Notes: generated from the sequence alone by a model not told the origin. Positions 7,725-18,467 are shown, counted from the first letter of the stretch. The stretch is DNA of 64,000 nt from JBBPZA01 sp963728925 (GCA_963728925.1 CAVSMB010000014.1:372001-436000), one strand, 5' to 3'. Translations and numbers: made by a program.

Positions 7725-7752
7725 CGAGGGGCCGCCAGAGGGCGGCCCCTCG
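7725..7752 (+). terminator. Perfect 12-bp stem hairpin terminator after the acyl-CoA dehydrogenase gene
   Basis: CGAGGGGCCGCC, loop AGAG, GGCGGCCCCTCG: a perfect 12-bp stem with a 4-nt loop 23 nt after the stop codon, followed by TTCGTCG. The T-tract is poor, as is usual in high-GC actinobacteria. Confidence 0.85.
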
Positions 7753-7810
7753 TTCGTCGAGGCCGGCCGCATCGCGACGCCCGCGAGAAGCCTGGCTCCG
7801 GTCGCCGGGC

Positions 7811-7816
7811 TATGGT
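7811..7816 (+). promoter_or_regulatory. Leaderless-type -10 (TATGGT) for the winged-helix gene
   Basis: TATGGT ends 6 nt before the GTG start at 7823, and no Shine-Dalgarno sequence lies between. It is one of a set of such sites in this window. Confidence 0.55.
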
Positions 7817-7822
7817 CTGCAC

Positions 7823-8932
7823 GTGGACCCTTCGGCCACCCGCCAGCGGCTCGTCGGCGAGCGTGACGAGAACGCGCGGACCGCGCTGGGGCACACGGTC
7901 GGCGTCTACGGGAGCGCGCCGGCCTTCGCGCTCTCGGCCGTCGCTCGCTCGACCTCGAGCGCGGACGAGGCGCTCGCCCTGCTCGGCAACCAGGCGCTGG
8001 TCCGCATCCGCTGCATGCGCCAGGCGCTCTACGCGGTGCCGGCGGAGGTCGCGGGCGTCGTCTACACCGCGACCGCCGAGCAGGTGCGCAAGGGCCGCGA
8101 GCGCGGGCTGAAGTCCGCCGGGGTGGAGCGCAAGGAGATCGACAGGGTGGGCAAGCGCGTGGCCAAGGCCCTCAAGGGCGGTCGCGTGGCGACCAAGGGC
8201 GAGCTGCGCGACGAGGCCGGGAAGCTCTCCGAGGGCGCGCGCAAGTACTTCGCGATCCTCCTGAGCGCGTGGTCCGCGGACGGGCTGATCGTTCGCGCGG
8301 GGACGCCGAGGGACTGGCGCGACGGGACCCCGGACTGGGCGCTCGCCGCCGCGGCGGCGCCCGGGGTGCTCGTCGAGGGCGACGTCGACGCGGCCCGCAC
8401 CGAGCTCGCGCGGCTCTACCTCGAGGCCTTCGGCCCGGCGACGCTCGACGACTTCGCGTGGTGGAGCGGGCTGGGCAAGCGCGAGGCGACGAGGGCGCTG
8501 GAGGCGCTGCTGGGAGAGGCGCCGGGCGCCGGCGAGCTCACCGATGCCCCCGACCCGCCGGCCTCAAGCTCGGCCGCCGGCGACCCGCTGCGCCTGCTTC
8601 CGCCGTGGGACACCTATCTCGTCGCCTACAAGCACCGCTCGCGCTACGCGGACGCCGAGCATCTCCCGTGGCTCTACGACAAGCGCGGCAACGCCGCCCC
8701 GACCATCCTCCACAAGGGCGCCGCCGCCGGCCTGTGGCAGCTCGACGGGCCCGACGTGCGCGTCGCGTGGCTTGCCGGCGTCAAGCCGCCGGCCAAGGCG
8801 CTCGTCGCCCGCGAGGCGGCGCGCACCACCGCCGCGCTCGGCTTTGACTCCAAGCCGGACGTCCAGGTCGTCGACCTGCCCAAGCCGCTGGCCGAGCAGA
8901 AGGTCAACGCCCACCTCGCGCCGCTCGGGTAG
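7823..8932 (+). CDS. Winged-helix DNA-binding protein, AlkZ-like (HTH_42 family)
   Basis: 369 residues. The family includes AlkZ, a glycosylase that unhooks interstrand crosslinks, but most members are uncharacterised. Seen: an opening helical region with GNQALVRIRCMRQALYAVPAE, a winged-helix core in the middle (KALKGGRVATKGELRDEA...YFAILLSAWSADGLIVR), and a C-terminal part with LLPPWDTYLVAYKHRSRY...HKGAAAGLWQLDG. The N-terminal position where AlkZ has its catalytic Gln-x-Gln reads VGVYGSAPAFAL here, so I see no glycosylase motif. The protein may bind DNA without that chemistry. It probably has a leaderless start at GTG 7823. It is convergent with the fragment at 8937. Confidence 0.75.
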   Translation: MDPSATRQRLVGERDENARTALGHTVGVYGSAPAFALSAVARSTSSADEALALLGNQALVRIRCMRQALYAVPAEVAGVVYTATAEQVRKGRERGLKSAGVERKEIDRVGKRVAKALKGGRVATKGELRDEAGKLSEGARKYFAILLSAWSADGLIVRAGTPRDWRDGTPDWALAAAAAPGVLVEGDVDAARTELARLYLEAFGPATLDDFAWWSGLGKREATRALEALLGEAPGAGELTDAPDPPASSSAAGDPLRLLPPWDTYLVAYKHRSRYADAEHLPWLYDKRGNAAPTILHKGAAAGLWQLDGPDVRVAWLAGVKPPAKALVAREAARTTAALGFDSKPDVQVVDLPKPLAEQKVNAHLAPLG

Positions 8933-8936
8933 ACGA

Positions 8937-9275
8937 CTACGGCGTCGGCTGCGTCAAGTTGTCGATCGAGCGCAGGAAGGCGACGACGGCCGCACGCTGG
9001 CCGGGCTGCGGGAGGCCGTCCGTTCGCGTCCCGTTGGCCGTGCGGTGCTTGACGTCGCCCACCACGCAGGTCAGCGTCTCGCACGCCCCGTTGTGGTAGT
9101 AGGGCGGGAGGCTGTCGATGCCCAGCAGCGAGGGGACGGCGAAGCCGTTGCCCTTGCCGTCGCCGTTGTAGTCCCTCCCCAGGGCGTCAGGCGGCGCTCC
9201 GGCCACGCCGTTGGTCAGCACCTGGGTCGCCTTCTCGTCGGCCCCGATGTTCGGCGGCAGCTCGTTGCCCTGTCC
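8937..9275 (-). pseudogene. Fragment of a MauG / cytochrome c peroxidase-like protein (C-terminal about 112 codons)
   Basis: This frame reads GNELPPNIGADEKAT, then DYNGDGKGNGFAVPSLLGI, LPPYYHNGACETL and RAAVVAFLRSIDN, which is the end of a di-haem cytochrome c peroxidase/MauG-like protein (compare the usual PSL-G...APYLHNG...LVAFLRSL). Its haem-binding CxxCH and N-terminal two thirds are absent. Upstream the frame loses protein character around 9275-9302, exactly where the opposite frame still encodes CcmF. It is therefore a decapitated remnant joined to the truncated ccmF. It has no start of its own and is probably not expressed. Confidence 0.65.
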
Positions 9276-11098
9276 CGGGACGCCGCGGCGCCGGCGTTGC
9301 GGTTGGACGAGGGGAAGTAGCTGCGCTCGGTGCGGAGCGTGATGGTCTGGTCGCGCCGTCGCGCGCGCACGACCGCGCCGAGGTCGATCTTCTCGAGCGA
9401 GCCGTTGGCCGCGACGTCGATGCGCCCGGTCGGTCGCAGGTAGGTGAACTCGTAGTCGCCCACGCGTGTGCTCTGTCCCGGAAGCAGGCGCGCGTCGGTC
9501 GCGTGCTGGAACGAGGACGACGCGGCGATCCCGATCAGCAGCACGGCGATCCCCGCGTGCACGATGTAGCCGCCGTAGCGGTGGCGGTTGCGCCGCACGA
9601 GCGTGACGACGGCCCGCGGGACCGAGTCGCTGGACATCACGCGCCGCGCACGGGTGCCCCGCCAGAACTCCTGCGCGACGACCGCGAGCGCGAAGGCCGC
9701 GAGGCAGAAGGTGATCAGCGCCGCGGGGTGGCCGGCGAAGCCGCCGAAGGCGAGCAGCACGAGGAGGGTCAGGACGCTGACCGCGACCGGGACCGCCAGC
9801 GCGCGGCGCAGCGCGGCGGCCGATGTCCGGCGCCAGGCGACGACCGGCCCCAGGCCGGTGAGCAGGACGAGGACGATCGCGAGCGGGCCGGCGTAGCGGG
9901 CGAACCACGGCGGCCCCACCGAGGCTCGCTGGCCGGTCACCGCCTCGGAGATCAGCGGGAAGAAGGTTCCCCAGAAGATCACGAAGCACAGCCCGACGAG
10001 CACGAGGTTGTTGAGCAGGAAGATCGCTTCACGGGAAAGGAGGGAGTCGAGCCGGTGCTCGCTGCGAAGGTCGGCGCGGCGCGCGGTGACCAGGGCGATC
10101 GAGCCCGCGACCATGACGACGATCAGGCACAGGAAGGCCGTGCCGAGGGTCGAGGCGCCGAACGCGTGGATCGAGGAGAGGATCCCGGACCGGACGAGGA
10201 AGGTGCCGAGCACGGCGAGGATCCCGGTCGCCAGCACGAGCGACACGTTCCACACCTTCAGCATCCCGCGCCGCTCCTGGATCATCAGCGAGTGCAGGAA
10301 CGCGGTGCCGGTCAGCCACGGCATCAGCGAGGCGTTCTCGACGCCGTCCAAGGCGTAGTAGCCGCCCCAGCCGAGCTCGAGGTAGGACCAGCGCGCGCCG
10401 AGCACGATGCCCACGCCGAGGCACAGCCACGCGGCCAGCGCGAACGGGCGCGTGACGCGGATCCACTCCGCGCCGACACGCCGGCTGGCCAGCGCGCCGA
10501 CCGCGAAGGCGAACGGGATCGTGAACAGCGTGTACCCCGAGTAGAGCATCGGGGGGTGGAACATCATGCTCGGGTGGCGCAGCGGGGGGGCGAGGCCGAG
10601 GCCCTCGGGTGCCGCGGGGCTCAGCTCGCCGAAGGGCGAGGAGAGGAAGACGAGCAGCCCGCAGAAGAACGCTGCGAGGCCGAGCAGGACGGCGGTGGCG
10701 TAGGGCGCGATCTCGCGCGCGCGCCGGCGCGTGAAGAAGACGACGAGGCTCGACCACGTGGCGAGGAGCAGGACCCACAGCAGCAGCGAGCCCTCCTGCG
10801 AGGACCAGATCGCCGTGGCGCCGTAGAAGCCAGGCGTCGTCGTCGACGAGTGCTCGGCGACGAGCTTGAACGAGAAGTCCGAGCGCAGGAAGGCGGCCTC
10901 GAGCACCGCGAAGGCCACGGCCAGCGTCCCGGCCAGCGCGTAGACCGCGTGCCGTCCGGAGGCGATCCACTGGCCGGGACCGACACGTCGCGAGCCGGCC
11001 GGCGCGCCGGAGGCCCGGGCGCCATAGAGCGAGGCCACGACCCCGTAGAGCGCGGTCGCGAGGGCGATGACCAGGAGCGCGCGGCCTGCCAGCAGCAC
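9215..11098 (-). CDS. ccmF: Cytochrome c-type biogenesis haem lyase CcmF, 3'-truncated
   Basis: A polytopic membrane protein that attaches haem to apocytochrome c. Seen: the start LLAGRALLVIALATALYGVV, SDFSFKLVAEHSS, the WSSQEGSLLLWVLLL haem-handling segment, HPPMLYSGY, the WWD-type segment GWGGYYALDGVENASLMPWL, and later FWGTFFPLISEAVTG, with many TM helices. The GTG at 11098 is the most likely start; the open frame before it is not conserved. Authentic sequence runs to about 9302 (RSYFPSSN). After that the frame reads 28 residues of unrelated Arg-rich sequence to a stop at 9215, so the usual last 50-60 residues are lost. Function may be impaired. It is divergent from the PadR gene. Confidence 0.8.
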   Translation of the reverse strand: MLLAGRALLVIALATALYGVVASLYGARASGAPAGSRRVGPGQWIASGRHAVYALAGTLAVAFAVLEAAFLRSDFSFKLVAEHSSTTTPGFYGATAIWSSQEGSLLLWVLLLATWSSLVVFFTRRRAREIAPYATAVLLGLAAFFCGLLVFLSSPFGELSPAAPEGLGLAPPLRHPSMMFHPPMLYSGYTLFTIPFAFAVGALASRRVGAEWIRVTRPFALAAWLCLGVGIVLGARWSYLELGWGGYYALDGVENASLMPWLTGTAFLHSLMIQERRGMLKVWNVSLVLATGILAVLGTFLVRSGILSSIHAFGASTLGTAFLCLIVVMVAGSIALVTARRADLRSEHRLDSLLSREAIFLLNNLVLVGLCFVIFWGTFFPLISEAVTGQRASVGPPWFARYAGPLAIVLVLLTGLGPVVAWRRTSAAALRRALAVPVAVSVLTLLVLLAFGGFAGHPAALITFCLAAFALAVVAQEFWRGTRARRVMSSDSVPRAVVTLVRRNRHRYGGYIVHAGIAVLLIGIAASSSFQHATDARLLPGQSTRVGDYEFTYLRPTGRIDVAANGSLEKIDLGAVVRARRRDQTITLRTERSYFPSSNRNAGAAASRDRATSCRRTSGPTRRRPRC

Positions 11099-11207
11099 GG
11101 GCGGGACGTTACCCCGCGACAGCGCCGCTTCCAAGCCCGCCGGGCCCGAACCCCGACAGCGCCGGCGCCTGGCCGGCCGAGCGGGACTCTCCCGGGCCGT
11201 GCTGCCC

Positions 11208-11213
11208 CATAAT
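11208..11213 (+). promoter_or_regulatory. Leaderless-type -10 (CATAAT) for the PadR gene
   Basis: CATAAT ends 6 nt before GTG 11220. The segment between (CGGTGC) holds no ribosome site, which suits a transcript that begins at the start codon. Confidence 0.55.
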
Positions 11214-11219
11214 CGGTGC

Positions 11220-11753
11220 GTGGGGCAGAGTGTCAAGCGAACCTCGGCGGCGGTGGCCGGCACCGCCGCGCTGACCGACGCCGCTGCGGCGGCCGGGTCC
11301 GGCCGCGGCTCACGCGGTGGCCCCGGCGCAACCGACCCGCTCATCGGCGACCTTCGCCGGGGCGGCCTGCTCTCGCTGCTCGTGCTGCATTTCTGCAGCG
11401 CGGGGCCCACGTACGGCAACCAGCTCATCGAACGCATCTCCGAACTCACCGCCGGCACCGTCGCGGTGAACCCGAACACGATGTACCCGCTGCTGCGCTC
11501 GCTCGAGGCAGGGGGCTGCATCGTCGGCGAGTGGGAGCACCCCGAGCGCCGCAGCCGGCGCTTCTACCGGATCACGGCCCAGGGGGAGGCCGAGCGCGGG
11601 CGCCTCGCCGAGCGCGTCGGCGGACGCCTCGACGCGATCGCCGATGGGATCGGCCGCATCCAGCGCGAGCTGGCGGAGGGTGCGGCCGCCGAGGGCGATG
11701 CGGGGGCCTGGCAGGAGAAGGCGGGGGCCGCTTCGGAGGAGGCGACCCCCTGA
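11220..11753 (+). CDS. PadR-family transcriptional regulator
   Basis: 177 residues. After a low-complexity N-terminus of about 40 residues comes the PadR winged helix: LLSLLVLHFCSAGPTYGNQLIERI...NPNTMYPLLRSLEAGGCIVGEWEHPERRSRRFYRIT, followed by a helical tail for dimerisation (AERGRLAERVGGRLDAIADGIGRIQREL). PadR proteins repress small operons in response to aromatic acids or drugs; the ligand here is unknown. GTG 11220 is chosen because CATAAT lies 6 nt upstream. The stop overlaps the ATG of the next gene (TGATG), so the SRPBCC protein is co-translated. It is divergent from ccmF. Confidence 0.88.
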   Translation: MGQSVKRTSAAVAGTAALTDAAAAAGSGRGSRGGPGATDPLIGDLRRGGLLSLLVLHFCSAGPTYGNQLIERISELTAGTVAVNPNTMYPLLRSLEAGGCIVGEWEHPERRSRRFYRITAQGEAERGRLAERVGGRLDAIADGIGRIQRELAEGAAAEGDAGAWQEKAGAASEEATP

Positions 11754-12214
11754 TGGGCCGGGCCTCGGCCAAGGTCGTCCTCGGCGGGCCGATCTCAGAG
11801 GCCGAGTCGCTGTGGTACGACCACAGCCGCTGGCCCGCCTTCGTCGAGGGCTTCGCGCACGTGGTCAAGCTGGAGGGCGACTGGCCGCGACCGGGCTCGC
11901 GCGTCGTGTGGGACTCCGCGCGAGACGGCCGCGGGCGCGTGGTCGAGCGCGTCGTGACCTTCGAGCCGCGCGTCGGGCAGACGGTCGAGGTCGAGGACCC
12001 CAAGCTGCGCGGCGCGCAGCGGATCGCCTTCGAGGCGCGCGACGGCGAGACCATCGGGGTGTCGCTCGAGCTGGATTACAAGCTCAAGGAGCCCGGCTTC
12101 GGCGGGCCGATCGTCGACCTGCTCTTCATCCGGCGTGCCCTGGGAGACTCGCTGCGCCGCACGCTTGCCCGCTTCGGGCGCGAGCTCGAGGCCGAGCGGG
12201 AGCTGAATCGGTAG
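11753..12214 (+). CDS. SRPBCC (START-like) ligand-binding protein
   Basis: 153 residues with the polyketide cyclase/START-like fold: LWYDHSRWPAFVEGFAHVVKLEGDWPRPGSRVVWDS, VVERVVTFEPRVGQTVEV, a hydrophobic strand IGVSLELDYKLKEPGFGGPIVDLLFI, and the long C-terminal helix RRALGDSLRRTLARFGRELEAE. The domain binds lipids or aromatic small molecules. It overlaps the PadR stop by one base, so it may be the PadR target or ligand binder. No enzyme activity can be assigned. Confidence 0.8.
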   Translation: MGRASAKVVLGGPISEAESLWYDHSRWPAFVEGFAHVVKLEGDWPRPGSRVVWDSARDGRGRVVERVVTFEPRVGQTVEVEDPKLRGAQRIAFEARDGETIGVSLELDYKLKEPGFGGPIVDLLFIRRALGDSLRRTLARFGRELEAERELNR

Positions 12215-12251
12215 GGTCCGCGCCCGCTCGGCACGCAACGGAGAGGACCGC

Positions 12252-14255
<2,004 letters not shown>

Positions 14256-14286
14256 CGGCGCGCTGCCCGCGGCCGGCCTGATCGTC

Positions 14287-15045
14287 ATGGCCACCCTTGA
14301 GCGCGCCGGCGTCGAACGGCTGGCGGAGTTGATCTCCGCGGCAGGCTCCGTCGTCGCGCTGACCGGCGCGGGGATCTCCGTCCCGTCCGGGATCCCGGAC
14401 TTCCGCTCGCCGGGAACGGGGCTGTGGGAGGCCGTCGACCCCACGGAAGTCGCGCACATCGACGTCTTCCGGCGCGAGCCCGAGCGCTTCTGGCGCTTCT
14501 ACGGCCAACGCTTCGCAACGCTCGGCGCGAAGCAGCCCAACCGCGCGCACGCGGCGCTCGTCGAGCTCGAGCGGCGCGGGTGCCTCGACGGCGTCCTCAC
14601 CCAGAACATCGACATGCTGCACCGCAAGGCCGGCAGCGCGCGGGTCGTCGAGGTGCACGGATCGATCGCGAGCTCCTCGTGCCCGGACTGCGGCTCGGCC
14701 TACGACCTGGAGGTCGTGCGCGGCCGCGTCGAGACGGCCGGTGACGGCGTCCCGCGGTGCGACTGCGGCGACCCTCTCAAGCCCGACGTCGTGCTCTTCG
14801 GCGAGATGCTCCCCGACGCGGCGATGCGCGACGCGTCCGAGCTTGCCGCGCGCGCCGACGTGCTGGTGTGCGTCGGCTCCTCGCTCGAGGTGTACCCGGT
14901 CGCCGGCCTGCCCGAGCTCACCATGCGCGCGGGCGGCGCGGTGGCGATCGTCACGCGGGGCCCGACGCCCTACGACGACGAGGCGGCGGTCAAGCTCGAC
15001 GGCGACGTCGTCGACGAGCTCGAGGCCGTGCTCGCGGTGCTCTGA
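14287..15045 (+). CDS. cobB: NAD-dependent protein deacetylase, Sir2 family
   Basis: 252 residues. Seen: the NAD-binding GAGISVPSGIPDFRSPGTGLW, TQNIDMLH, the catalytic His in VEVHGS, a zinc site formed by CPDC and the CDC pair 31 residues later, PDVVLFGE, and VGSSLEVYPVAGLP. It removes acyl groups from lysines, typically of acyl-CoA synthetases, using NAD. It follows the FadB gene by 31 bp on the same strand, which would suit control of fatty-acid or acetyl-CoA metabolism. The zinc ligand spacing (C-x2-C...C-x-C) is slightly compact compared with the usual second C-x2-C. Confidence 0.92.
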   Translation: MATLERAGVERLAELISAAGSVVALTGAGISVPSGIPDFRSPGTGLWEAVDPTEVAHIDVFRREPERFWRFYGQRFATLGAKQPNRAHAALVELERRGCLDGVLTQNIDMLHRKAGSARVVEVHGSIASSSCPDCGSAYDLEVVRGRVETAGDGVPRCDCGDPLKPDVVLFGEMLPDAAMRDASELAARADVLVCVGSSLEVYPVAGLPELTMRAGGAVAIVTRGPTPYDDEAAVKLDGDVVDELEAVLAVL

Positions 15046-15063
15046 GCGAGGGCCTGGAGGCGG

Positions 15064-15921
15064 CTAGGGCCCGTGTGCGGTGCGGGCGCGCAGCGCGGCC
15101 TCCAGGCGCTCGACCGCCGCCTCGACCTCGGCCTGCGTGCCGGCCTCGAGGTCGCCGCCGAGTGCCTCGTTGGCGGCCGAGCCCACCGCGCCCCGCAGCT
15201 CTCGCAGCTCGGTGAGGCGATCGGCCATCCCCGCCACGCCGAGCGCGCCCTCGAGCTCTGCGAGCGCCGCCTCGAGCGCGACGCGGAGCTGCAGGGCGGC
15301 CTCGCGCGGGCGGTCCTCGTCGAGGTCGAGCCGCGCCCGCAGCACCAGCTCCTCGCAGGCCAGCGGGCGGTCGCGGCCCCCGAGCAGCGCTGCGAGGCGC
15401 TCCTGGGGCCGCAGCGCGGCGGTGCGCGGCGGGCGGCGCGCGCGCAGGTCGATCGCCACCGCGCCGATCCAGCGCCCCTCCGCCACCTGCTCACCGGCGC
15501 CGTAGCCCAGGCGCGCGACGAGCGCCTGGGGAGCGGCGACGTCCCGGCCGTAGGGGTCGGCGGCCGCAACGCGGTGGGCATGCAGCACGTCATTGAGGAC
15601 GCGTAGCGCGTCGTGCGCCTCGTCCTGCCCGCCGTCGGGCGCCGTGGCCAGCCACGCCCGCCCGCTGGCCTCGTCGGCCAGCGGCGCCTCGACGGCGATC
15701 ACCGTGGCGCGCGCGACCGCCACGGCGGCCGGGCCGGGCTCGGGCTCGGCCTCGCGCGCTCGCCGCCGTTCGAAGCGACGCCGCGGTTGCGCGCCGGCGG
15801 TGGCCAGCACCACCACGTGCGAGGCCGGTGCCGCCGGCGACCCGCGCAGCACGTAGCGGCCGTCGGCCGGCCCAAGCGTCCACGGGAACTCGAACTGCGC
15901 GAAGCGGAAGAGGGCGATCAG
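15064..15921 (-). CDS. Conserved hypothetical protein
   Basis: About 285 residues that I recognise only as a Thermoleophilia-type hypothetical. Seen: an aromatic N-terminus (RFAQFEFPWTLGPADGRYVLR), a strand HVVVLATAG followed by a basic run, ATVIAVEAPLADEASGRAWL, then a long helical C-terminal half rich in Ala/Glu/Leu (ACEELVLRARLDLDEDRPREAALQLRVALEAALAELE). There is no TM segment or catalytic motif. The start is unclear. No ATG or GTG precedes the conserved part, and a CTG at 15921 overlaps the TGA of the upstream wall-hydrolase gene (CTGA), so it is taken as a tentative coupled start. Confidence 0.6.
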   Translation of the reverse strand: MIALFRFAQFEFPWTLGPADGRYVLRGSPAAPASHVVVLATAGAQPRRRFERRRAREAEPEPGPAAVAVARATVIAVEAPLADEASGRAWLATAPDGGQDEAHDALRVLNDVLHAHRVAAADPYGRDVAAPQALVARLGYGAGEQVAEGRWIGAVAIDLRARRPPRTAALRPQERLAALLGGRDRPLACEELVLRARLDLDEDRPREAALQLRVALEAALAELEGALGVAGMADRLTELRELRGAVGSAANEALGGDLEAGTQAEVEAAVERLEAALRARTAHGP

Positions 15922-18467
15922 TCGCCGGACTTGCGCCCGGTCGGATCGTTCGGCAGCGCGTACTTCGAGGGCTTGATCGGCACCGTCGGGTTGTCGATCT
16001 GCCCGAGCCGGTCGATGAGCTTGCGCCACTGCCCGGGCTTGAGCACCGTGTCGGCGCCCGGGTCGCCCTGGCCGGCAACGGCCGAGAAGCCGACGTGGAC
16101 GTGGTCGTCGTGGTTGGACATCGCCAGCGTGTTGTCGGTGCCCTGGTACTTGCGCAGGCTGATGATCTGCGAGGGCTTCATCGACCCCTGGAGCTCGAGC
16201 AGCTTGCGGATCGTGATGTCGGCGATCCCGCCGTCCTGCTGGTTGCCGAGGATGGGGATCCCGTTGACCGCGGCGATGTCGACCGCGCGGCCGTACCAGT
16301 GGTCGGACACGCGGCCGCCCCCCGCGACGAGCTTGGAGTGGCCGCACTTCAGCGCGGAGACCGTCGGCTTGAGCCCCGAGCCGGCGAGGTACTTCAAGGT
16401 GATCAGCACGCGCTTGTCGATGAGGCTGGCCCGGATGTCCTGGCGGCCGCACTCGTAGATCGAGACGCGCGGATCCGAGAGCACCGAGCGGCCGAGCTGC
16501 TCCTTGGTCATGAGCAGCATCTGGCCGACGGAGATCGACTTCTGGTCGAGGAACGGGTTACGGCCGGCGGCGCGGTAGATCGCCGTGGACTCCAGGAGCT
16601 TCCAGCCGTCGAGGATCGGCTTGGGGTCGATCGTCGGCGCGCCCTCGCCCGTCGGCCGGATGCCGAACGTCACGTAGGGCGCCTTTTCGGCCTCCGGCGT
16701 CCCGAGCCGTCCGAGGACGGTGCCGGCGACGACCTGCGCGCCCGGCTTGAGCGGGCGGAAGGTGACGTCGTCGCGGCCTAGGCCGAAGACCTTGGCGAAG
16801 TAGGCACCATAGGTCTCGAAGTCGCGCTTGCCGGTCGTCGCGGCGACCTGGTCCTGGCCGCCGTTGCCGTAGGCGTTGGGCCGCGTCGGGTTCGCGAAGA
16901 GCCGCTCCTTGGTGACCTGGACGGCGGGGGCGGCCCGCACGGCGGCCGAGCCGCCGCCCTTCTTCGCCGCCGTGGCCGAGCTCTTCCCGCGCCCGGCGCC
17001 GGCCCTGCTCGCGGTGGCCGCGTTGCCACCCGGCTGCGCGCCGGCCGAGGCGGGCGCGGTCGGCTTGGGATCCTTGGGCAGGCCCAGCTCGTCGCGGACC
17101 TGGGACTGGGTCACCGACGTCTCCTTGGGGGCCGGGTAGGAGGTGACGACCGAGCCCAGCTTGGAGTAGGTGTAGCGGTTGCCGGCGTAGTCCTTGAGGA
17201 TCACGTAGCGGCCGCGCTTGGCGTCCGTGCCGACCTTGACGATCTCGCCGTCGTTGACGGCGATGACCGGGGCGCCCACCCTCGAGAAGATGTCAATCGA
17301 CTGGCGGTCGGCCTGGGTGCTCACCGGGATGGAGGCGTTCTGGGAGCGCGCGACGCGGCGGGTCGCCTCGCGCGCGGTGAGCTGATCGGCGTAGCGCGCA
17401 CGGGCGGCGACGGGGAAGCGGCCCTCGACGATCTGGGTGAGCGAGCCGACGAGGTCGGCGGGCAGCCCGCCGATGACCTTGGCGCGAAGGAGGACCGAGT
17501 CGACGTACCAGTTCGCGGGGTTGTAGGCGAACAGCCCCCGGCGGATGTCCTTCTCGCCACCGGCGGCCTTCATGTAGCGCGCGGCGGAGAAGATCGCGTC
17601 GACCGGGTTGTAGGGATCGCGGCGGCTGTCGCCGTTGGCGTCGGTGCCGTAGGTTTTCCAGGTCGACGGGAGGAACTGCATCCACCCGACCGCGCCGGCG
17701 CTCGAGACGTTCAGGTTCTGCCCGTAGTTGGTCTCGATCTCGTTGACCGCGGCGAGGACCTGCCAGGGGATGTTGTACTGGGCCTCGGCCGCCTTGTAGA
17801 TCGGCAGCAGGAAGGGCGGGATCTTGAAGCGGTCGATGACGAAGTTCGGGACGCCGATCGCCGCCGGGCCCGGGTCGGCCAGCGTGACGGTCGGGTTGGA
17901 CAGCGAGGGCTGACCGTCGGGCTGGGTGCTCGATGACCCGTCGGTCGTGGTCGTGGAATCGCCCGGGGTCGAGGCTGAGTCTTTACTCGAGGCTTCGTCT
18001 TGAGCCTTGGCGTCCTTCTTGGAGCGCTTGGTCTTGTCGCTCTTGGACTTTGTGCCCTTGTCGCCGCTCGGCTTCTTGCCCGGCCGGCCGCCGGTCGAGG
18101 GCTCGTCGTCGCCGGGGATCGTCGGGGTGGTCCCGGTCGTCCCGGTCGAGGCGGTGGGCCCGCTCGCCGTCGAGGAGGTGGAGGAGGAGGTGGACGACGA
18201 CGTGGACTGGGAGGACTGCGTCGTGGCGGTCGACGGGGTGGACTTCGTCTGCTCCTGGGTCGCCTGCGTGGAGGAGAGCGGGATGCAGGAGACGACCTTG
18301 CCCAGGTCAGACGCGCATGTGGGGAGGACGACGATCCTGCTCGCGCCGGTGGGCAGCTGGACGGTGACCGAGTACTGCTGGGCGGAGGCGGGCAGGACCG
18401 TGGATCCGAGCCCCGCGGTCAGGGCACCGGTCACGATCAGCGCGATGAGCAGCTTGCATCGGTTCAC
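15918..18467 (-). CDS. Secreted multi-domain cell-wall hydrolase: SLT transglycosylase + LytM-like + M15-like peptidase domain
   Basis: 849 residues. Residues 1-30 are a signal peptide (cleavage near PASAQ). Residues 66-190 are a Ser/Thr- then Lys-rich linker. Residues about 213-345 are a lytic transglycosylase with the catalytic Glu in NEIETNYG and GAVGWMQFLPSTW. Residues about 390-445 resemble an M23/LytM barrel (GAPVIAVNDGEIVKVG...GRYVILKDYAGNRYTYSKL), but the zinc HxH is YSK, so this part is probably a binding domain. Near residues 715-790, SDHWYGRAVDI and HDDHVHVGF match the zinc site of M15 DD/LD-carboxypeptidases. GTG 18467 is preceded by GGAGGAG. It is probably a wall-remodelling enzyme of growth or division. 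Confidence 0.85.
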   Translation of the reverse strand: MNRCKLLIALIVTGALTAGLGSTVLPASAQQYSVTVQLPTGASRIVVLPTCASDLGKVVSCIPLSSTQATQEQTKSTPSTATTQSSQSTSSSTSSSTSSTASGPTASTGTTGTTPTIPGDDEPSTGGRPGKKPSGDKGTKSKSDKTKRSKKDAKAQDEASSKDSASTPGDSTTTTDGSSSTQPDGQPSLSNPTVTLADPGPAAIGVPNFVIDRFKIPPFLLPIYKAAEAQYNIPWQVLAAVNEIETNYGQNLNVSSAGAVGWMQFLPSTWKTYGTDANGDSRRDPYNPVDAIFSAARYMKAAGGEKDIRRGLFAYNPANWYVDSVLLRAKVIGGLPADLVGSLTQIVEGRFPVAARARYADQLTAREATRRVARSQNASIPVSTQADRQSIDIFSRVGAPVIAVNDGEIVKVGTDAKRGRYVILKDYAGNRYTYSKLGSVVTSYPAPKETSVTQSQVRDELGLPKDPKPTAPASAGAQPGGNAATASRAGAGRGKSSATAAKKGGGSAAVRAAPAVQVTKERLFANPTRPNAYGNGGQDQVAATTGKRDFETYGAYFAKVFGLGRDDVTFRPLKPGAQVVAGTVLGRLGTPEAEKAPYVTFGIRPTGEGAPTIDPKPILDGWKLLESTAIYRAAGRNPFLDQKSISVGQMLLMTKEQLGRSVLSDPRVSIYECGRQDIRASLIDKRVLITLKYLAGSGLKPTVSALKCGHSKLVAGGGRVSDHWYGRAVDIAAVNGIPILGNQQDGGIADITIRKLLELQGSMKPSQIISLRKYQGTDNTLAMSNHDDHVHVGFSAVAGQGDPGADTVLKPGQWRKLIDRLGQIDNPTVPIKPSKYALPNDPTGRKSGD

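Noticed and set aside
8937..9275. MauG-like fragment as part of a methylamine-dehydrogenase system with the MauE-redoxin gene
   Set aside because: The fragment lacks haem motifs and lies 39 kb away; no mauA or mauB gene is present in the window.
9503..11212. 569-codon open frame antisense to ccmF
   Set aside because: Composition is Arg/Glu/Asp-rich, and the CcmF membrane segments on the opposite strand explain the absence of stops.
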